This document shows, piece by piece, positions 45,861-55,330 of a DNA stretch of 64,000 nucleotides; positions within the stretch are counted from its first letter, which is position 1, and every line of letters begins with the position of its first letter. This DNA is from Tenacibaculum skagerrakense (GTDB lineage: Bacteria > Bacteroidota > Bacteroidia > Flavobacteriales > Flavobacteriaceae). Location of the stretch: contig NZ_SLXM01000002.1 in the NCBI RefSeq assembly GCF_004345825.1, positions 62,001 to 126,000 on the forward strand. The letters are read 5' to 3'. Both the position numbers and the translations under genes were made by a program. Under the pieces are notes generated by a model, which was not told where the DNA came from, ran no database searches, and saw only the letters and a program-made list of their open reading frames with translations.

Positions 45861-48014
45861 ATGAAGCAGATACTAAATATAATTTTCACACTAATACCTA
45901 TTATACTATTTACCCAGGAAGCTGTTATTAATTATAAAGAAGGTGTAATTGATATTGATGGTAAATTAGACGAAGAGGTTTGGAATTTTTTACCGATTCA
46001 TACAAATTTTTATAATGTATTACCTACTGATGAAGGATTAGCAGAAAATCAAACTGAAGTTAAAATATTTCATAATGGAGAGTTTTTGTATATAGGAGCA
46101 ATTTATAACGATACTACATCCAAACAACAAGTTAGTACTTTAAAAAGAGATGTTTCTATTGGTATAAGTGATGCTTTTGTAGTGGTTCTGGATACACAAA
46201 ATCAACAACAAAACGGAAATTTATTTGCTGTAAATACATATGGAACACAAGTTGATGCTTTGGTAGTTCGTAATGAAACAGGTTACGGACTTAATTTTAA
46301 TTGGAATGCTGTTTGGGAAACTAAAACATCAGTGCAAGGAACTAAAAAGGTCTATGAGATTGCAATTCCTTTTAAAGCTTTAAACTTTACTAAAGAAAAT
46401 TCAACATTCGGAGTTCAGTTTTATGTTAGAGATATTAAAAACAATTCTTGGACAATTTTAACTGATTTAAGCAGAAATTACGTGACGTTCGATTTACGCT
46501 TTACTAAACCTTTTAGCGTTGAAAAAGTACCAGAAGCTGTTCGTTCTCGTTTTGCAGTTTCTCCTTCACTAACAATTGATTATCAAAATACTGGAGAAAA
46601 TAATAAAGCGACTTTAAAACCTAGTTTAGATGTACAGTATAACCTAACTTCCTCTTTAAAATTAGATGCTACTTTAAACCCAGATTTTTCTCAAATAGAT
46701 GTAGATCAGCAAGTAACTAACTTATCACGTTTTTCTTTGTTTTTTCCTGAAAGGAGAAATTTCTTTTTAGAAAATGCAGATTTATTTTCAAATTTAGGTA
46801 CGCCAGATGTAAACCCATTTTACTCTAGGAGAGTTGGTGCAAATAGTAACATTCAGTTTGGAGTAAAATTGTCGGGGAATGTATATCAAAAAACTAGAGT
46901 AGGGGTTTTAAATGTTCAAACCGAAAAGGACAATGAAGTTAAAGCTCAAAATTTTTCTGTTTTAGTAGCAGAACAGCAATTATCAAAACAGCTTACTACA
47001 ACTGCTTTCTTAGTTAATAAGCAGGAAACAGATGGGTTTAGTTTTGTAAATGATTACAACAGAGTTACAGGTATGAATTTAAATTTTAAATCCAATAATA
47101 AAAAGTGGATTGGAACTGCCAATTGGGCTATGAGTTTGACGGATAATGTGGTTGGGGATAATCATTTTTTTAATATGGGTTTAGATTATAATGATCGAGG
47201 TCTACAAGGAAGTTTTTCAGTAAAAAATGTACAACAGAATTACTTAGTTGAAACAGGTTTTACACCAAGATTATATACCTATGACGCAATTAATGATGAA
47301 GTGGTTAGAGAAGGGTATTTTCAAGCAGTGAGTAGTTTGAGGTATACAAAGTTTTATAACAATTCTAAGACCTTGAATTCGATACGCTATTTAAATTATA
47401 GTAACAATAGTTATTTTGATGTAAATGGAACTGTAAATCAAATGAGTCATTATTTAAATTCAGCTGTCTTTTTTAAAGATTTATCTTCTGTTTATTATGC
47501 TATTAATTATGATGATATCGATTTAAAATACGGTTTTAATATTCTGGGAAATGGAAATGTGTTAACTCCAGGAAACTACGAGAATTGGAATCTAAAAATC
47601 GGATATAATTCAGCTAATAATCAACAATTACGTTATCAGGTGAACATTCAAAAAGGAAAATTTTATAATGGCGATAAATTAGCAGGAGGAGCCTATCTTA
47701 ATTACCAGTTGTTACCATTTGCTAGTTTTGAGTTTTCGCATGATATCAATTCAATAAATTTAAATGAATTAGGAAAAGAAACATTTCACCTAAGTAGGTT
47801 TACGGGAGAGGTGTTTTTTAACAATCGATTAAACTGGACTACGTATGTTCAGTATAATAATCAGTTAAATAATTTTAATATTAATAGTAGAATTCAATGG
47901 GAATATAAACCTTTAAGCTATTTGTATTTTGTAATAACCGATAATTTCGACAAATACTTTAGTAGAAAAAATTGGGGTGTTGCTTTTAAAATGAATTACC
48001 GATTTGATTTTTAA
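45861..48014 (+). CDS. DUF5916 outer-membrane-type protein with CBM9-like N-terminus
   Basis: The 717-residue protein has a signal peptide (MKQILNIIFTLIPIILFTQ). A carbohydrate-binding-9-like domain spans residues about 22-210 (DIDGKLDEEVWNFLP, EVKIFHNGEFLYIGAIY), and the DUF5916 region from about 215 ends in aromatic beta strands that suggest a barrel. Residues LNPDFSQIDVDQQVTNLSRF and FFPERRNFFLENADLF are family hallmarks. Function is unproven. The start at 45861 is preferred because it begins the signal peptide and directly follows the frame-restored stop of the preceding gene. Confidence 0.88.
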   Translation: MKQILNIIFTLIPIILFTQEAVINYKEGVIDIDGKLDEEVWNFLPIHTNFYNVLPTDEGLAENQTEVKIFHNGEFLYIGAIYNDTTSKQQVSTLKRDVSIGISDAFVVVLDTQNQQQNGNLFAVNTYGTQVDALVVRNETGYGLNFNWNAVWETKTSVQGTKKVYEIAIPFKALNFTKENSTFGVQFYVRDIKNNSWTILTDLSRNYVTFDLRFTKPFSVEKVPEAVRSRFAVSPSLTIDYQNTGENNKATLKPSLDVQYNLTSSLKLDATLNPDFSQIDVDQQVTNLSRFSLFFPERRNFFLENADLFSNLGTPDVNPFYSRRVGANSNIQFGVKLSGNVYQKTRVGVLNVQTEKDNEVKAQNFSVLVAEQQLSKQLTTTAFLVNKQETDGFSFVNDYNRVTGMNLNFKSNNKKWIGTANWAMSLTDNVVGDNHFFNMGLDYNDRGLQGSFSVKNVQQNYLVETGFTPRLYTYDAINDEVVREGYFQAVSSLRYTKFYNNSKTLNSIRYLNYSNNSYFDVNGTVNQMSHYLNSAVFFKDLSSVYYAINYDDIDLKYGFNILGNGNVLTPGNYENWNLKIGYNSANNQQLRYQVNIQKGKFYNGDKLAGGAYLNYQLLPFASFEFSHDINSINLNELGKETFHLSRFTGEVFFNNRLNWTTYVQYNNQLNNFNINSRIQWEYKPLSYLYFVITDNFDKYFSRKNWGVAFKMNYRFDF

Positions 48015-48025
48015 AATAAATGAAT

Positions 48026-48060
48026 AAAAAAACTCGGAGTGAAAGCTCCGAGTTTTTTTT
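48026..48060. terminator. Bidirectional terminator
   Basis: AAACTCGGAG (48030-48039) pairs with CTCCGAGTTT (48046-48055), flanked by A and T runs, between the convergent DUF5916 and pdhC genes. Confidence 0.9.
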
Positions 48061-48077
48061 ATAATTATTGAATCTAG

Positions 48078-49730
48078 TTACACCAACATAGTAACTGGAT
48101 TTTCTATATACGTTTTTAATGTTTGTAAGAATTGAGCTCCTACAGCACCATCAACAGTTCTGTGATCACAAGCTAATGTTAACATCATTGTGTTTCCAAC
48201 AACTATTTGTCCGTCTTTTACAACAGGTTTTTGAACAATAGCTCCAACTGATAAAATTGCAGAGTTAGGTTGGTTAATAATAGAAGTAAAACTTTCTATT
48301 CCAAACATACCTAGGTTAGATACTGTAAAAGTACTTCCTTGCATTTCATCTGGTTTAATCTTCTTGCTTCTAGCTTTACCTGCTAAATCTTTAACAGATG
48401 CACCTATTTGAGTTAAGGTCATGGCATCAGTATGCTTTAAAACAGGAACAACTAATCCTTCATCTACAGCTACAGCAACACCAACATGAATATGGCTGTG
48501 ATATTTTGTAGTATCATCTGTCCATGAAGTATTCACTTGTGGATGCTTTCTCAATGCCATTGCGCAAGCCTTCACTACCATATCGTTAAAAGAAACCTTA
48601 ACATCTGGTATTGTATTAATTGTTTTACGAGAAGCGATTGCATTATCCATATCTACTTCAATGTTTAAGTAGAAGTGAGGAGCAGAAAATTTAGAATTAC
48701 CAAGACTTCTTGCAATTGCTTTACGCATTTGTGAATTCTTAACATCTTCAGTTTTTTCTTCACCGGCAATAGCAAAGTTTGTAACAGCCGCTGGAGAGCT
48801 AGTAGAAGTTGTTTGTGCAACAGATGTTTCAACTTTAGCAGCAGGAGTATAGTTTTCTACATCTTTTTTAACGATTCTACCATTTTCTCCAGAACCTTTA
48901 ACATCTGCTAAATTTATTCCTTTGTCGTTAGCTATTTTTTTAGCTAAAGGTGAAGCAAAAATTCTACCACCATTAGTAGTATTAGTAGAAGAATTAGCTA
49001 CAGTTTCTTGAGAAGCAGAAACAACTTTTTCAGTAGGCTCTGCTTTTGTTGATTTTTTCTCTTCACTGGGTGCAGCAGTAGCTACTCCGCCATTTTTGTG
49101 AGCTTCAACAACAGCACTTACATCTGTTCCTTCTTTACCAATAATAGCTAATAAACTATCGACAGGAGCACTTTCTCCTTCGTTGATACCAATATGTAAT
49201 AAAGTTCCTTCGTAAAAAGATTCAAACTCCATGGTAGCTTTATCGGTTTCGATTTCAGCCAAAATATCTCCTTCTTCAACCTTATCACCAACATTTTTTA
49301 ACCAAGAAGCTACAGTACCTTCAACCATCGTATCACTCAATCTAGGCATTGTTACAACTTGAACTCCGTCAGGAATAACTACTGATGAATTGTTGTTTGA
49401 GTTACTGCTATCTTCTTTTTTAGTTTCTTCTTTTGGAGCTTCAGTTGTTTCTGAAGATGCTGTTTGGTTTAACAAAGCTGAAAAATCTTCACCTTCTTCT
49501 CCAATAATTGCTAATAATGTATCAACAGGTGCGCCTTCTCCCTCTTTTACTCCAATATGTAATAAAGTACCTTCGTGGAAAGATTCAAATTCCATTGTGG
49601 CTTTATCAGTTTCTATTTCAGCTAAAATATCTCCTTCTTCAACTTTATCACCAACATTTTTTAACCAAGAAGCTACTACTCCTTCTTCCATCGTGTCGCT
49701 TAAGCGAGGCATATTAATTACTGTTGCCAT
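48078..49730 (-). CDS. pdhC: Pyruvate dehydrogenase E2, dihydrolipoamide acetyltransferase
   Basis: E2 forms the core of the pyruvate dehydrogenase complex and transfers acetyl groups to CoA. The 550-residue protein has two lipoyl domains with swinging Lys43 and Lys164, both in ETDKATMEF. Then come Ala/Thr/Glu-rich linkers, a peripheral-subunit-binding domain near 255-292 (FASPLAKKIANDKGINLADV), and the acetyltransferase domain from about 325 with the catalytic HRTVDGAVGAQFL. It lies 24 bases downstream of the E1 alpha gene. The two lipoyl domains are nearly identical in DNA as well. Confidence 0.97.
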   Translation of the reverse strand: MATVINMPRLSDTMEEGVVASWLKNVGDKVEEGDILAEIETDKATMEFESFHEGTLLHIGVKEGEGAPVDTLLAIIGEEGEDFSALLNQTASSETTEAPKEETKKEDSSNSNNNSSVVIPDGVQVVTMPRLSDTMVEGTVASWLKNVGDKVEEGDILAEIETDKATMEFESFYEGTLLHIGINEGESAPVDSLLAIIGKEGTDVSAVVEAHKNGGVATAAPSEEKKSTKAEPTEKVVSASQETVANSSTNTTNGGRIFASPLAKKIANDKGINLADVKGSGENGRIVKKDVENYTPAAKVETSVAQTTSTSSPAAVTNFAIAGEEKTEDVKNSQMRKAIARSLGNSKFSAPHFYLNIEVDMDNAIASRKTINTIPDVKVSFNDMVVKACAMALRKHPQVNTSWTDDTTKYHSHIHVGVAVAVDEGLVVPVLKHTDAMTLTQIGASVKDLAGKARSKKIKPDEMQGSTFTVSNLGMFGIESFTSIINQPNSAILSVGAIVQKPVVKDGQIVVGNTMMLTLACDHRTVDGAVGAQFLQTLKTYIENPVTMLV

Positions 49731-49754
49731 GTTTACTTAGTTTTTCGTGGTTTA

Positions 49755-50744
49755 TTATTTGATAAAAGGATAATCTTCTTGTTCGTAAACAACATCGTGT
49801 AGAATGTTTAATTCTGGGAAAGGAGATTCTTCTGCGAATTTCTCACATTCTTTCACTAGGTCTTTTACTTCTTTGTTAATGGCCTCGATTTCATCATCTG
49901 AAGCGTAATTTTTTTCTTTAATAAGATCTAAAACTTGAGTGATTGGATCAATTTTACGGTACTCTTCAACTTCTTCTTTAGTACGGTAATGTTGTGCATC
50001 TGACATAGAGTGACCTCTATATCGGTATGTTTTCATTTCTAAAAATGTAGGTCCTTCACCTTTTCTAGCTCTTTCAATAGCTTCATCAACTGCCTCAGCT
50101 ACTTTAACTGGATTCATTCCATCTACAGGTCCACAAGGCATTTCATACCCTAATCCTAATTTCCAAATATCTTCGTGGTTGGCTGTTCTTTCTACTGAAG
50201 TACCCATTGCGTAACCATTGTTTTCACAAATAAAAATTACAGGTAGTTTCCAGTTCATTGCCATGTTAAATGTTTCATGTAAAGAACCTTGACGAGCAGC
50301 TCCATCTCCAAAATAACATAAAGTAACAGCATCACTATCATGGTATTTATCACCAAAAGCAATACCTGCACCTAAAGGAATTTGTCCACCAACAATTCCG
50401 TGTCCTCCATAAAAGCGAAACTCTTTAGAAAAAATATGCATTGATCCTCCAAGACCTTGAGAAGTTCCGGTTGCTTTACCGTATAATTCGGCCATAACTC
50501 TTTTAGGATCAACACCCATTCCAATTGGTTGCACGTGATTACGATATGCTGTAATCATCTTATCCTTAGTAAGGTCCATTGCATGTAAAGAACCTGCTAA
50601 TACAGCTTCTTGTCCGTTGTATAAGTGTAAAAATCCTCTTACTTTTTGTTGAATATAAACCGCGGCAAGTTTGTCTTCAAACTTTCTCCAAAAAAGCATA
50701 TCTCTATACCAATTGATATAAGTTTCTTTAGTGACTTTTTTCAT
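49755..50744 (-). CDS. pdhA: Pyruvate dehydrogenase E1 component, alpha subunit
   Basis: E1 alpha binds thiamine pyrophosphate and, with E1 beta, decarboxylates pyruvate. The 329-residue protein contains the ThDP motif from FGDGAARQGSLHETFNMA to ENNGYAMGT and the phosphorylation-loop-like YRYRGHSMSDAQHYRTKEE. The length is normal. pdhC follows on the same strand. E1 beta is not adjacent, as is common in flavobacteria. It connects functionally with the thiamine operon in this window through its cofactor. Confidence 0.96.
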   Translation of the reverse strand: MKKVTKETYINWYRDMLFWRKFEDKLAAVYIQQKVRGFLHLYNGQEAVLAGSLHAMDLTKDKMITAYRNHVQPIGMGVDPKRVMAELYGKATGTSQGLGGSMHIFSKEFRFYGGHGIVGGQIPLGAGIAFGDKYHDSDAVTLCYFGDGAARQGSLHETFNMAMNWKLPVIFICENNGYAMGTSVERTANHEDIWKLGLGYEMPCGPVDGMNPVKVAEAVDEAIERARKGEGPTFLEMKTYRYRGHSMSDAQHYRTKEEVEEYRKIDPITQVLDLIKEKNYASDDEIEAINKEVKDLVKECEKFAEESPFPELNILHDVVYEQEDYPFIK

Positions 50745-50790
50745 TCTGAATTGTTGTTTGTTTTTTTAATGCTTATTAAAAATGCAAGAA

Positions 50791-50798
50791 CAAAAATA
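50791..50798 (-). promoter_or_regulatory. Probable -7 box of pdhA-pdhC
   Basis: The minus strand reads TATTTTTG, an exact TAnnTTTG, about 46 bases before the pdhA start. Confidence 0.45.
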
Positions 50799-50859
50799 AC
50801 GGTTTTTTACAGAATAAAAAACGCATTAACTATGATTTATCGTAAACGTTTTCGTGAAG

Positions 50860-51531
50860 TTATTTATTCTTAGCAACAATTAAGGTTGCTTTTGCTCCTG
50901 TAGCCAGATTCCATTCATTAGAAGAAAGTAACATTCCAGCGTCATTATATACTTTAAAAGCGGCAGTGTTTGGTCCAGAAGTTCCTTGGTTTAGCGCTAC
51001 AATCTTAATTCTATTTACGCCTTCTTCAAGTGGAATATTGAAAGATTGATAGCGTTGTTTTAAGGTTAAATTAGTAACTACAGGTATATCATTTACATAA
51101 ATAGTTACTCTATCTCCATCAGGATATTGAAAATCTCTACATATAATATTAACACTTTTAGAATCGGTACTTATACTTCCCAAGTCCTGATCTATGACAG
51201 GATAATTGTACATGCCATTTATCTTTTGAAAGTTTTTTAAGTAACGTTCTTCTGCAATTTTTGCTTTTGAAAGAATCCCTTTGTTTTTTAAATCTTCTTC
51301 CGCCTTTTTTTCTTGTTGTTTCTTTTCAAGTTTTTTATTGGCAGTTTTAAAACCATCGTCATTTCCAAAGTTCAAAGATTTTGGTTTAGTAACTTCTCTA
51401 GCAGGAGCTTCAAAGGTACCTATAGTTTTCCCTTTTGCTGAACTGCCTTTAGAGCCGTCTATCTGGCTAAATACAGAGAAACTACTTAAAAGAAGAAGAA
51501 TCGATAAAGTTTTTAAAGTATGCTGCATCAT
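50860..51531 (-). CDS. Conserved secreted protein of unknown function
   Basis: The 223-residue protein has a signal peptide (LSILLLLSSFSVFSQ). The start at 51531 is chosen because a TATATTTG -7 box occupies 51547-51554, overlapping the alternative start at 51549. The mature protein has a charged coiled region around 55-85 (KKLEKKQQEKKAEEDLKN), then a beta-rich domain with VNIICRDFQYPDGDRVTIYVND and GVNRIKIVALNQGTSGPNTA. It is probably periplasmic. No named family recognised. Confidence 0.82.
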   Translation of the reverse strand: MMQHTLKTLSILLLLSSFSVFSQIDGSKGSSAKGKTIGTFEAPAREVTKPKSLNFGNDDGFKTANKKLEKKQQEKKAEEDLKNKGILSKAKIAEERYLKNFQKINGMYNYPVIDQDLGSISTDSKSVNIICRDFQYPDGDRVTIYVNDIPVVTNLTLKQRYQSFNIPLEEGVNRIKIVALNQGTSGPNTAAFKVYNDAGMLLSSNEWNLATGAKATLIVAKNK

Positions 51532-51546
51532 AATAACTAATATCAA

Positions 51547-51554
51547 CAAATATA
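51547..51554 (-). promoter_or_regulatory. -7 box that decides the start of the 223-residue gene
   Basis: The minus strand reads TATATTTG. Transcription should start near 51543, upstream of the ATG at 51531 but downstream of the alternative start at 51549. Confidence 0.6.
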
Positions 51555-51594
51555 GTGCCGTTTGATTTTTTAAGTCGATTTAAAATGTTAATTC

Positions 51595-52266
51595 TTACTT
51601 AATTGGAAAATCAAAATATGTTTTAGGAAAAGGTTCATTATTTAAGGTGAAATGCCACCACTCATTTTTATAAGGCCTAAATCCATTTGCTACCATAACC
51701 TTTCTAAGTAAATAACGATTGGCTTTCTGTTGCTTAGTTAAGTTTTTATAGTCAGGATGAGAAATGACACCAAAAAAATCATAAGGACTTCCCATGTCTA
51801 ATTCTGTATTGGTTGCAATATGAACAATAGTTAAATCAACTGAACTACCTCTAGAATGACCAGACTTAGTTGCAATGTAACCTAATTTGAAGAGGTGCCG
51901 TTTGTTTACATCTGGATAGTATTGTTTTTTGGTAAGTGTATCATCAGGAATTCTAGCCCAACGAACAAAATGATTAACGGCAGTTTGGGGTCTATAAGCA
52001 TCAAACACCTTTAAACTTAACCCTTTTTTTACCAATTCTTTTTGAACTTTAGCTAAAGCAATAGCTGTTTTGGTCGACGTAATCAATACGGGTTCTTCAT
52101 AACCATCTACAGGAACTCCCATAAAATTGTTGTGTGAACAATATCTTAATTCTTTTTGTATAGAAGGAGCGAAGTCTTTTACATAAGAAAAACCCTTTGG
52201 TAGTTCTTGTGAAGTACCAATAATTGATAAACTAAAAGTTATAATGGAAAAAATGTATTTCTTCAT
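51595..52266 (-). CDS. D-Ala-D-Ala dipeptidase (M15D, VanX/DdpX family)
   Basis: The 223-residue zinc peptidase has a signal peptide (FSLSIIGTSQ). The family motifs are DAYRPQTAVNHF (Arg), zinc ligands in SGHSRGSSVDLTIV (His and Asp), and the catalytic Glu plus zinc His in EWWHFTL. Exported enzymes of this family cleave D-Ala-D-Ala in peptidoglycan turnover; with no vancomycin resistance genes nearby, recycling is more likely than resistance. Confidence 0.92.
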   Translation of the reverse strand: MKKYIFSIITFSLSIIGTSQELPKGFSYVKDFAPSIQKELRYCSHNNFMGVPVDGYEEPVLITSTKTAIALAKVQKELVKKGLSLKVFDAYRPQTAVNHFVRWARIPDDTLTKKQYYPDVNKRHLFKLGYIATKSGHSRGSSVDLTIVHIATNTELDMGSPYDFFGVISHPDYKNLTKQQKANRYLLRKVMVANGFRPYKNEWWHFTLNNEPFPKTYFDFPIK

Positions 52267-52309
52267 GGTTGTAAAAATAAAGAAATGATTTTAAGATTCT
52301 TTAATGTAT

Positions 52310-52340
52310 AAAAAAAGCCAAAGCTCATTGAGCTTTGGCT
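52310..52340 (-). terminator. Terminator of the PspC operon
   Basis: AGCCAAAGCT (52316-52325) pairs with AGCTTTGGCT (52331-52340); on the minus strand six T residues follow. It lies about 43 bases past the stop of the last operon gene. Confidence 0.85.
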
Positions 52341-52382
52341 AAGTAAACCAAGTATTAGTCTAGAAGTTAGCTAACTAGTAAA

Positions 52383-52913
52383 CTAATGTTGTACAGGAAG
52401 GTGATTGTAACTTAATACAAGTTTCAAATTCCATGAATTATTTTTCAAGATCCATAAGTGTGTAAATAAAGCAGAACCTGTGGGAGTTAGTTTGTTATTT
52501 TCTTTAATAAAAAACAAGTGTTTACCTCTTTGAATAGCTCCGTATAGTTTCCCTTCATTCTTTAAAGCATACACTTCTAGAGTTTCATCCACTAACTTAC
52601 GAATAGGTTTTCTGTTATCATTAGAACAAATATTATTTTTTACTGATTGTATAAATTGTTCTTTAGATGTTTCTCCTGCAACATCGTGGTAAAACTCAAA
52701 ATCATCATTGATAATATCGTCTAATTTTTCCAGTTCACAACGGTTAAATGTACGTTCAAAAATAATACTATCCTTGCTTTTTAGTACTTTATAAATTTCC
52801 GAGTTTTTACTTTCCTGTGCGTTAGAAAATAAAGACGTAAGTAAAGCCCAGAAAAATAATACAATTTTCCAAAATAAATTTCCTTCAAAGAAGAAGTCGG
52901 TAAGTGGTTTCAT
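52383..52913 (-). CDS. DUF4440/NTF2-like exported protein
   Basis: The 176-residue protein has an N-terminal hydrophobic segment (residues 14-32, ending SLFSNAQ) that may be a signal peptide or anchor. An NTF2-like domain follows: DSIIFERTFNRCELEKLDDIIN, DFEFYHDVAGETSKEQFI and LFTHLWILKNNSWNLKLVLSYNH. It is likely periplasmic. It is the last gene of the minus-strand PspC operon, 44 bases below the PspC-domain gene. Confidence 0.82.
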   Translation of the reverse strand: MKPLTDFFFEGNLFWKIVLFFWALLTSLFSNAQESKNSEIYKVLKSKDSIIFERTFNRCELEKLDDIINDDFEFYHDVAGETSKEQFIQSVKNNICSNDNRKPIRKLVDETLEVYALKNEGKLYGAIQRGKHLFFIKENNKLTPTGSALFTHLWILKNNSWNLKLVLSYNHLPVQH

Positions 52914-52957
52914 AGTTTTTCAGCGTGTTTTTCAATTAGTTTTTCAATTTTTAGCAG

Positions 52958-54979
52958 TTACCAAATTTTAAAGGCGAGCGTTTTGTCTTCTTCGTCGTAC
53001 AATCTTCTAAAACCCTTAGGAATACTATTAAGAGTATTGTTAGAAATACGTAATTCTCCTTTAAAACCGTCGTTACAATCGATATCGAGTAGAATTTTTT
53101 CAATTCTATCGTTTTTGTAATTCGACTCAATTATATTGATATCTATATTTCTCTTGTTTTTAAACCAACCAATAAGTTTTTCTAGTTCACTTTTTGTTGT
53201 TTTTTTAGAGATTATAAATTCAGCTTTTACATCATTAATTGTACTATCAAATAGAAAAGATACATCAGAATCGTTATCATTGTTATTGTTGTTATCGTTA
53301 GTATTGTCTTTGTTTTTATCCCAATCAGATTTCTCTCTTTTGTTGTTTGAATCATCATCATGGTCTTCACAATCCAAACACTCAAACCCCTTTGAAGTCA
53401 TTTTAAATAAATGATTAGCCATGTTTCGGTCGTAGATATCCTCAGTATTTTCTATGCTATACAAGAACTTTTTAGACGAGTTTTCAAAGTATACTGAAGT
53501 TCCTTCAGGAATAAAGACTGTTAGATACACTTCTTCATCTTTCCATAAGTTCTTAAATTCACTTAAGAAGAATGCATCAAAAACAATTTTGTTGTTTTCT
53601 ATTTTGAATTTATAATTAATTTTTTCAGCGTTCTCTAAAGCATCTTTACGTTTTCTACCTTCAGATTCTTTTCTTATTTCGATATAAGCCTCATTAGTAT
53701 CACTTTTTGAAACATCTATCTTAACATCGTTAGAATATTTCATCTTTTGATCATTAACATAAACTTCTACAGCATAATCGTGTCTCCTTAGGTTGTGTTG
53801 ATAATTGATTTCATCATCATTTTCTACACCAATTCTAAGTGGTTGTTCTGGATTGAACAATATTGATTTTTTACTAACTTTTACAGCTCTTTGAGCTTTA
53901 GAAGTAGCGAATTCAACTCCAGTAAATCCAATAAACAGTAATGCAACTACCCATACTCCAAACAAAGACAAAGAAGTAGTTGTTGATACTCTCTTTAAAT
54001 TTGGAGACAGAATACGTAATCCTAAAATAAGTAAGACTAAAATTGGTATAGCAATTAACAGAATAAGTAAAATGCTTAATAACCAATTAGGAAAAATTGA
54101 ATCATAAAAGAACGGAGGATAGTGTACAAAATCTCCTTCAAAGCCAAGTATTTCTAAACTACTTATAGAAAACATAGCAAATAGTAATGATATTAATGTA
54201 ATTCCTGCTATGAAAACAAGTAACACTCCTATGAACTTTCCAAATACTTTGAAAAGTGCTGATAATATTTTACCAAGAGTATCTAAAAAATCTTGAAAGC
54301 CAGATTTAGTTTGGTTACGTAATTTTTGGTAATCTGCACTTGAGATTTTTTCAGTTATTTCACTAGCTCCGTCTTTTAATTTCGTGGATAGATATTCAAA
54401 CTCGTTACGAATTTTTTTTTCAATGTTTCCGATATTAACGTCTTCACCTTCCATTTGAAGTTTCTCGGCTGTGGTCTTTGCTTCAGGTAACAAAACCCAT
54501 AAGATAATATATAGTAAAAGACCAAACCCAGTAGTAACTGCAGTTAAGATAAAGAACAAGCGAACCCATATAGTATCAATGTTAGTATAATGCGCTAATC
54601 CAGATGCTACACCTCCTAAGAATTTATCTTCGCTATCTCTAAACAATTTTTTGTTGTTAGATTTAGTTCTTTTATTGTAGTTGTAGTTAGAATTATCTTC
54701 ATACATTTCTTCACTTTCTATATAATCCTCAGGTTGTCCCATGATGGTAATGATTTCATCGATATCACTTTCATTAACAACTTGGCGAGCATCTGTTATT
54801 CTTTCAGATAATAATTCGCTTATACGTGCTTCGATATCAGAGATGATTTCATTTTTACCTTGTGGGTCATCACTTAATGAACGAGCGATGGCGTCTAAGT
54901 ATCGTTTTAATTTTTGATACGCGTTTTCATCGATATGGAAGAAAAATCCGCCTAAATTTATATTTATTGTCTTATTCAT
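52958..54979 (-). CDS. PspC-domain envelope-stress membrane protein
   Basis: The 673-residue protein starts with a HAAS-like helical domain (about 1-95, YLDAIARSLSDDPQGKNEII). A PspC domain at about 108-170 follows, with DKFLGGVASGLAHY and LLLYIILWVLLPEA. Further membrane helices lie near 235-355, and a long extracytoplasmic part contains an Asp/Asn-rich stretch (around residues 535-575). PspC proteins respond to membrane stress. It overlaps the upstream PadR gene by eight bases, so the repressor and this protein are translationally coupled. Confidence 0.9.
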   Translation of the reverse strand: MNKTININLGGFFFHIDENAYQKLKRYLDAIARSLSDDPQGKNEIISDIEARISELLSERITDARQVVNESDIDEIITIMGQPEDYIESEEMYEDNSNYNYNKRTKSNNKKLFRDSEDKFLGGVASGLAHYTNIDTIWVRLFFILTAVTTGFGLLLYIILWVLLPEAKTTAEKLQMEGEDVNIGNIEKKIRNEFEYLSTKLKDGASEITEKISSADYQKLRNQTKSGFQDFLDTLGKILSALFKVFGKFIGVLLVFIAGITLISLLFAMFSISSLEILGFEGDFVHYPPFFYDSIFPNWLLSILLILLIAIPILVLLILGLRILSPNLKRVSTTTSLSLFGVWVVALLFIGFTGVEFATSKAQRAVKVSKKSILFNPEQPLRIGVENDDEINYQHNLRRHDYAVEVYVNDQKMKYSNDVKIDVSKSDTNEAYIEIRKESEGRKRKDALENAEKINYKFKIENNKIVFDAFFLSEFKNLWKDEEVYLTVFIPEGTSVYFENSSKKFLYSIENTEDIYDRNMANHLFKMTSKGFECLDCEDHDDDSNNKREKSDWDKNKDNTNDNNNNNDNDSDVSFLFDSTINDVKAEFIISKKTTKSELEKLIGWFKNKRNIDINIIESNYKNDRIEKILLDIDCNDGFKGELRISNNTLNSIPKGFRRLYDEEDKTLAFKIW

Positions 54980-55316
54980 TTGATGTTGATTTTGTACTTG
55001 TTACTTGACTTACTGCATTTACTAAATTATTCCATGTTTTATCCAGTTCTTTTAAAAACATGGTTCCGTTTTCTGTTAATACGTAATATTTACGTGGTGG
55101 TCCAGAGGTAGATTCTTCCCATCTGTAGGATAATAATCCTGCGTTTTTTAATCGTGTTAATAATGGGTAAATGGTACCTTCAACCACAATCATTTCTGCG
55201 CCTTTTAAGGTATCCAGGATTTCTGAAGTATATGCATCACCTTTTTGTAATATTGATAGAATGCAATACTCTAAAACTCCTTTACGCATTTGCGCTTTTG
55301 TGTTTTCTATCTTCAT
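54972..55316 (-). CDS. PadR-family transcriptional regulator
   Basis: The 114-residue protein is a small winged-helix PadR repressor (subfamily 2 length): MRKGVLEYCILSILQKGDAYTSEI, the recognition region VEGTIYPLLTRLKNAGLLSYRW, the wing ESTSGPPRKYYVLTENG, and a C-terminal dimerisation helix. It is the second gene of the DUF4870-PadR-PspC operon. A palindrome on the operon promoter (55818-55838) is a likely site for autoregulation. Confidence 0.94.
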   Translation of the reverse strand: MKIENTKAQMRKGVLEYCILSILQKGDAYTSEILDTLKGAEMIVVEGTIYPLLTRLKNAGLLSYRWEESTSGPPRKYYVLTENGTMFLKELDKTWNNLVNAVSQVTSTKSTSNE

Positions 55317-55330
55317 TCAGTGTGGTTTTT

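Noticed and set aside
49390-49740. Antisense open frame within pdhC
   Set aside because: It mirrors the lipoyl and linker codons of pdhC; no start signal or domain of its own.
51532-51549. Upstream start for the 223-residue secreted protein
   Set aside because: It overlaps the TATATTTG promoter box, so it would not be transcribed.
53136-53414. Antisense open frame opposite the Asp/Asn-rich part of the PspC protein
   Set aside because: Low-complexity codons leave the opposite frame open; Leu/Ser-rich product without features.
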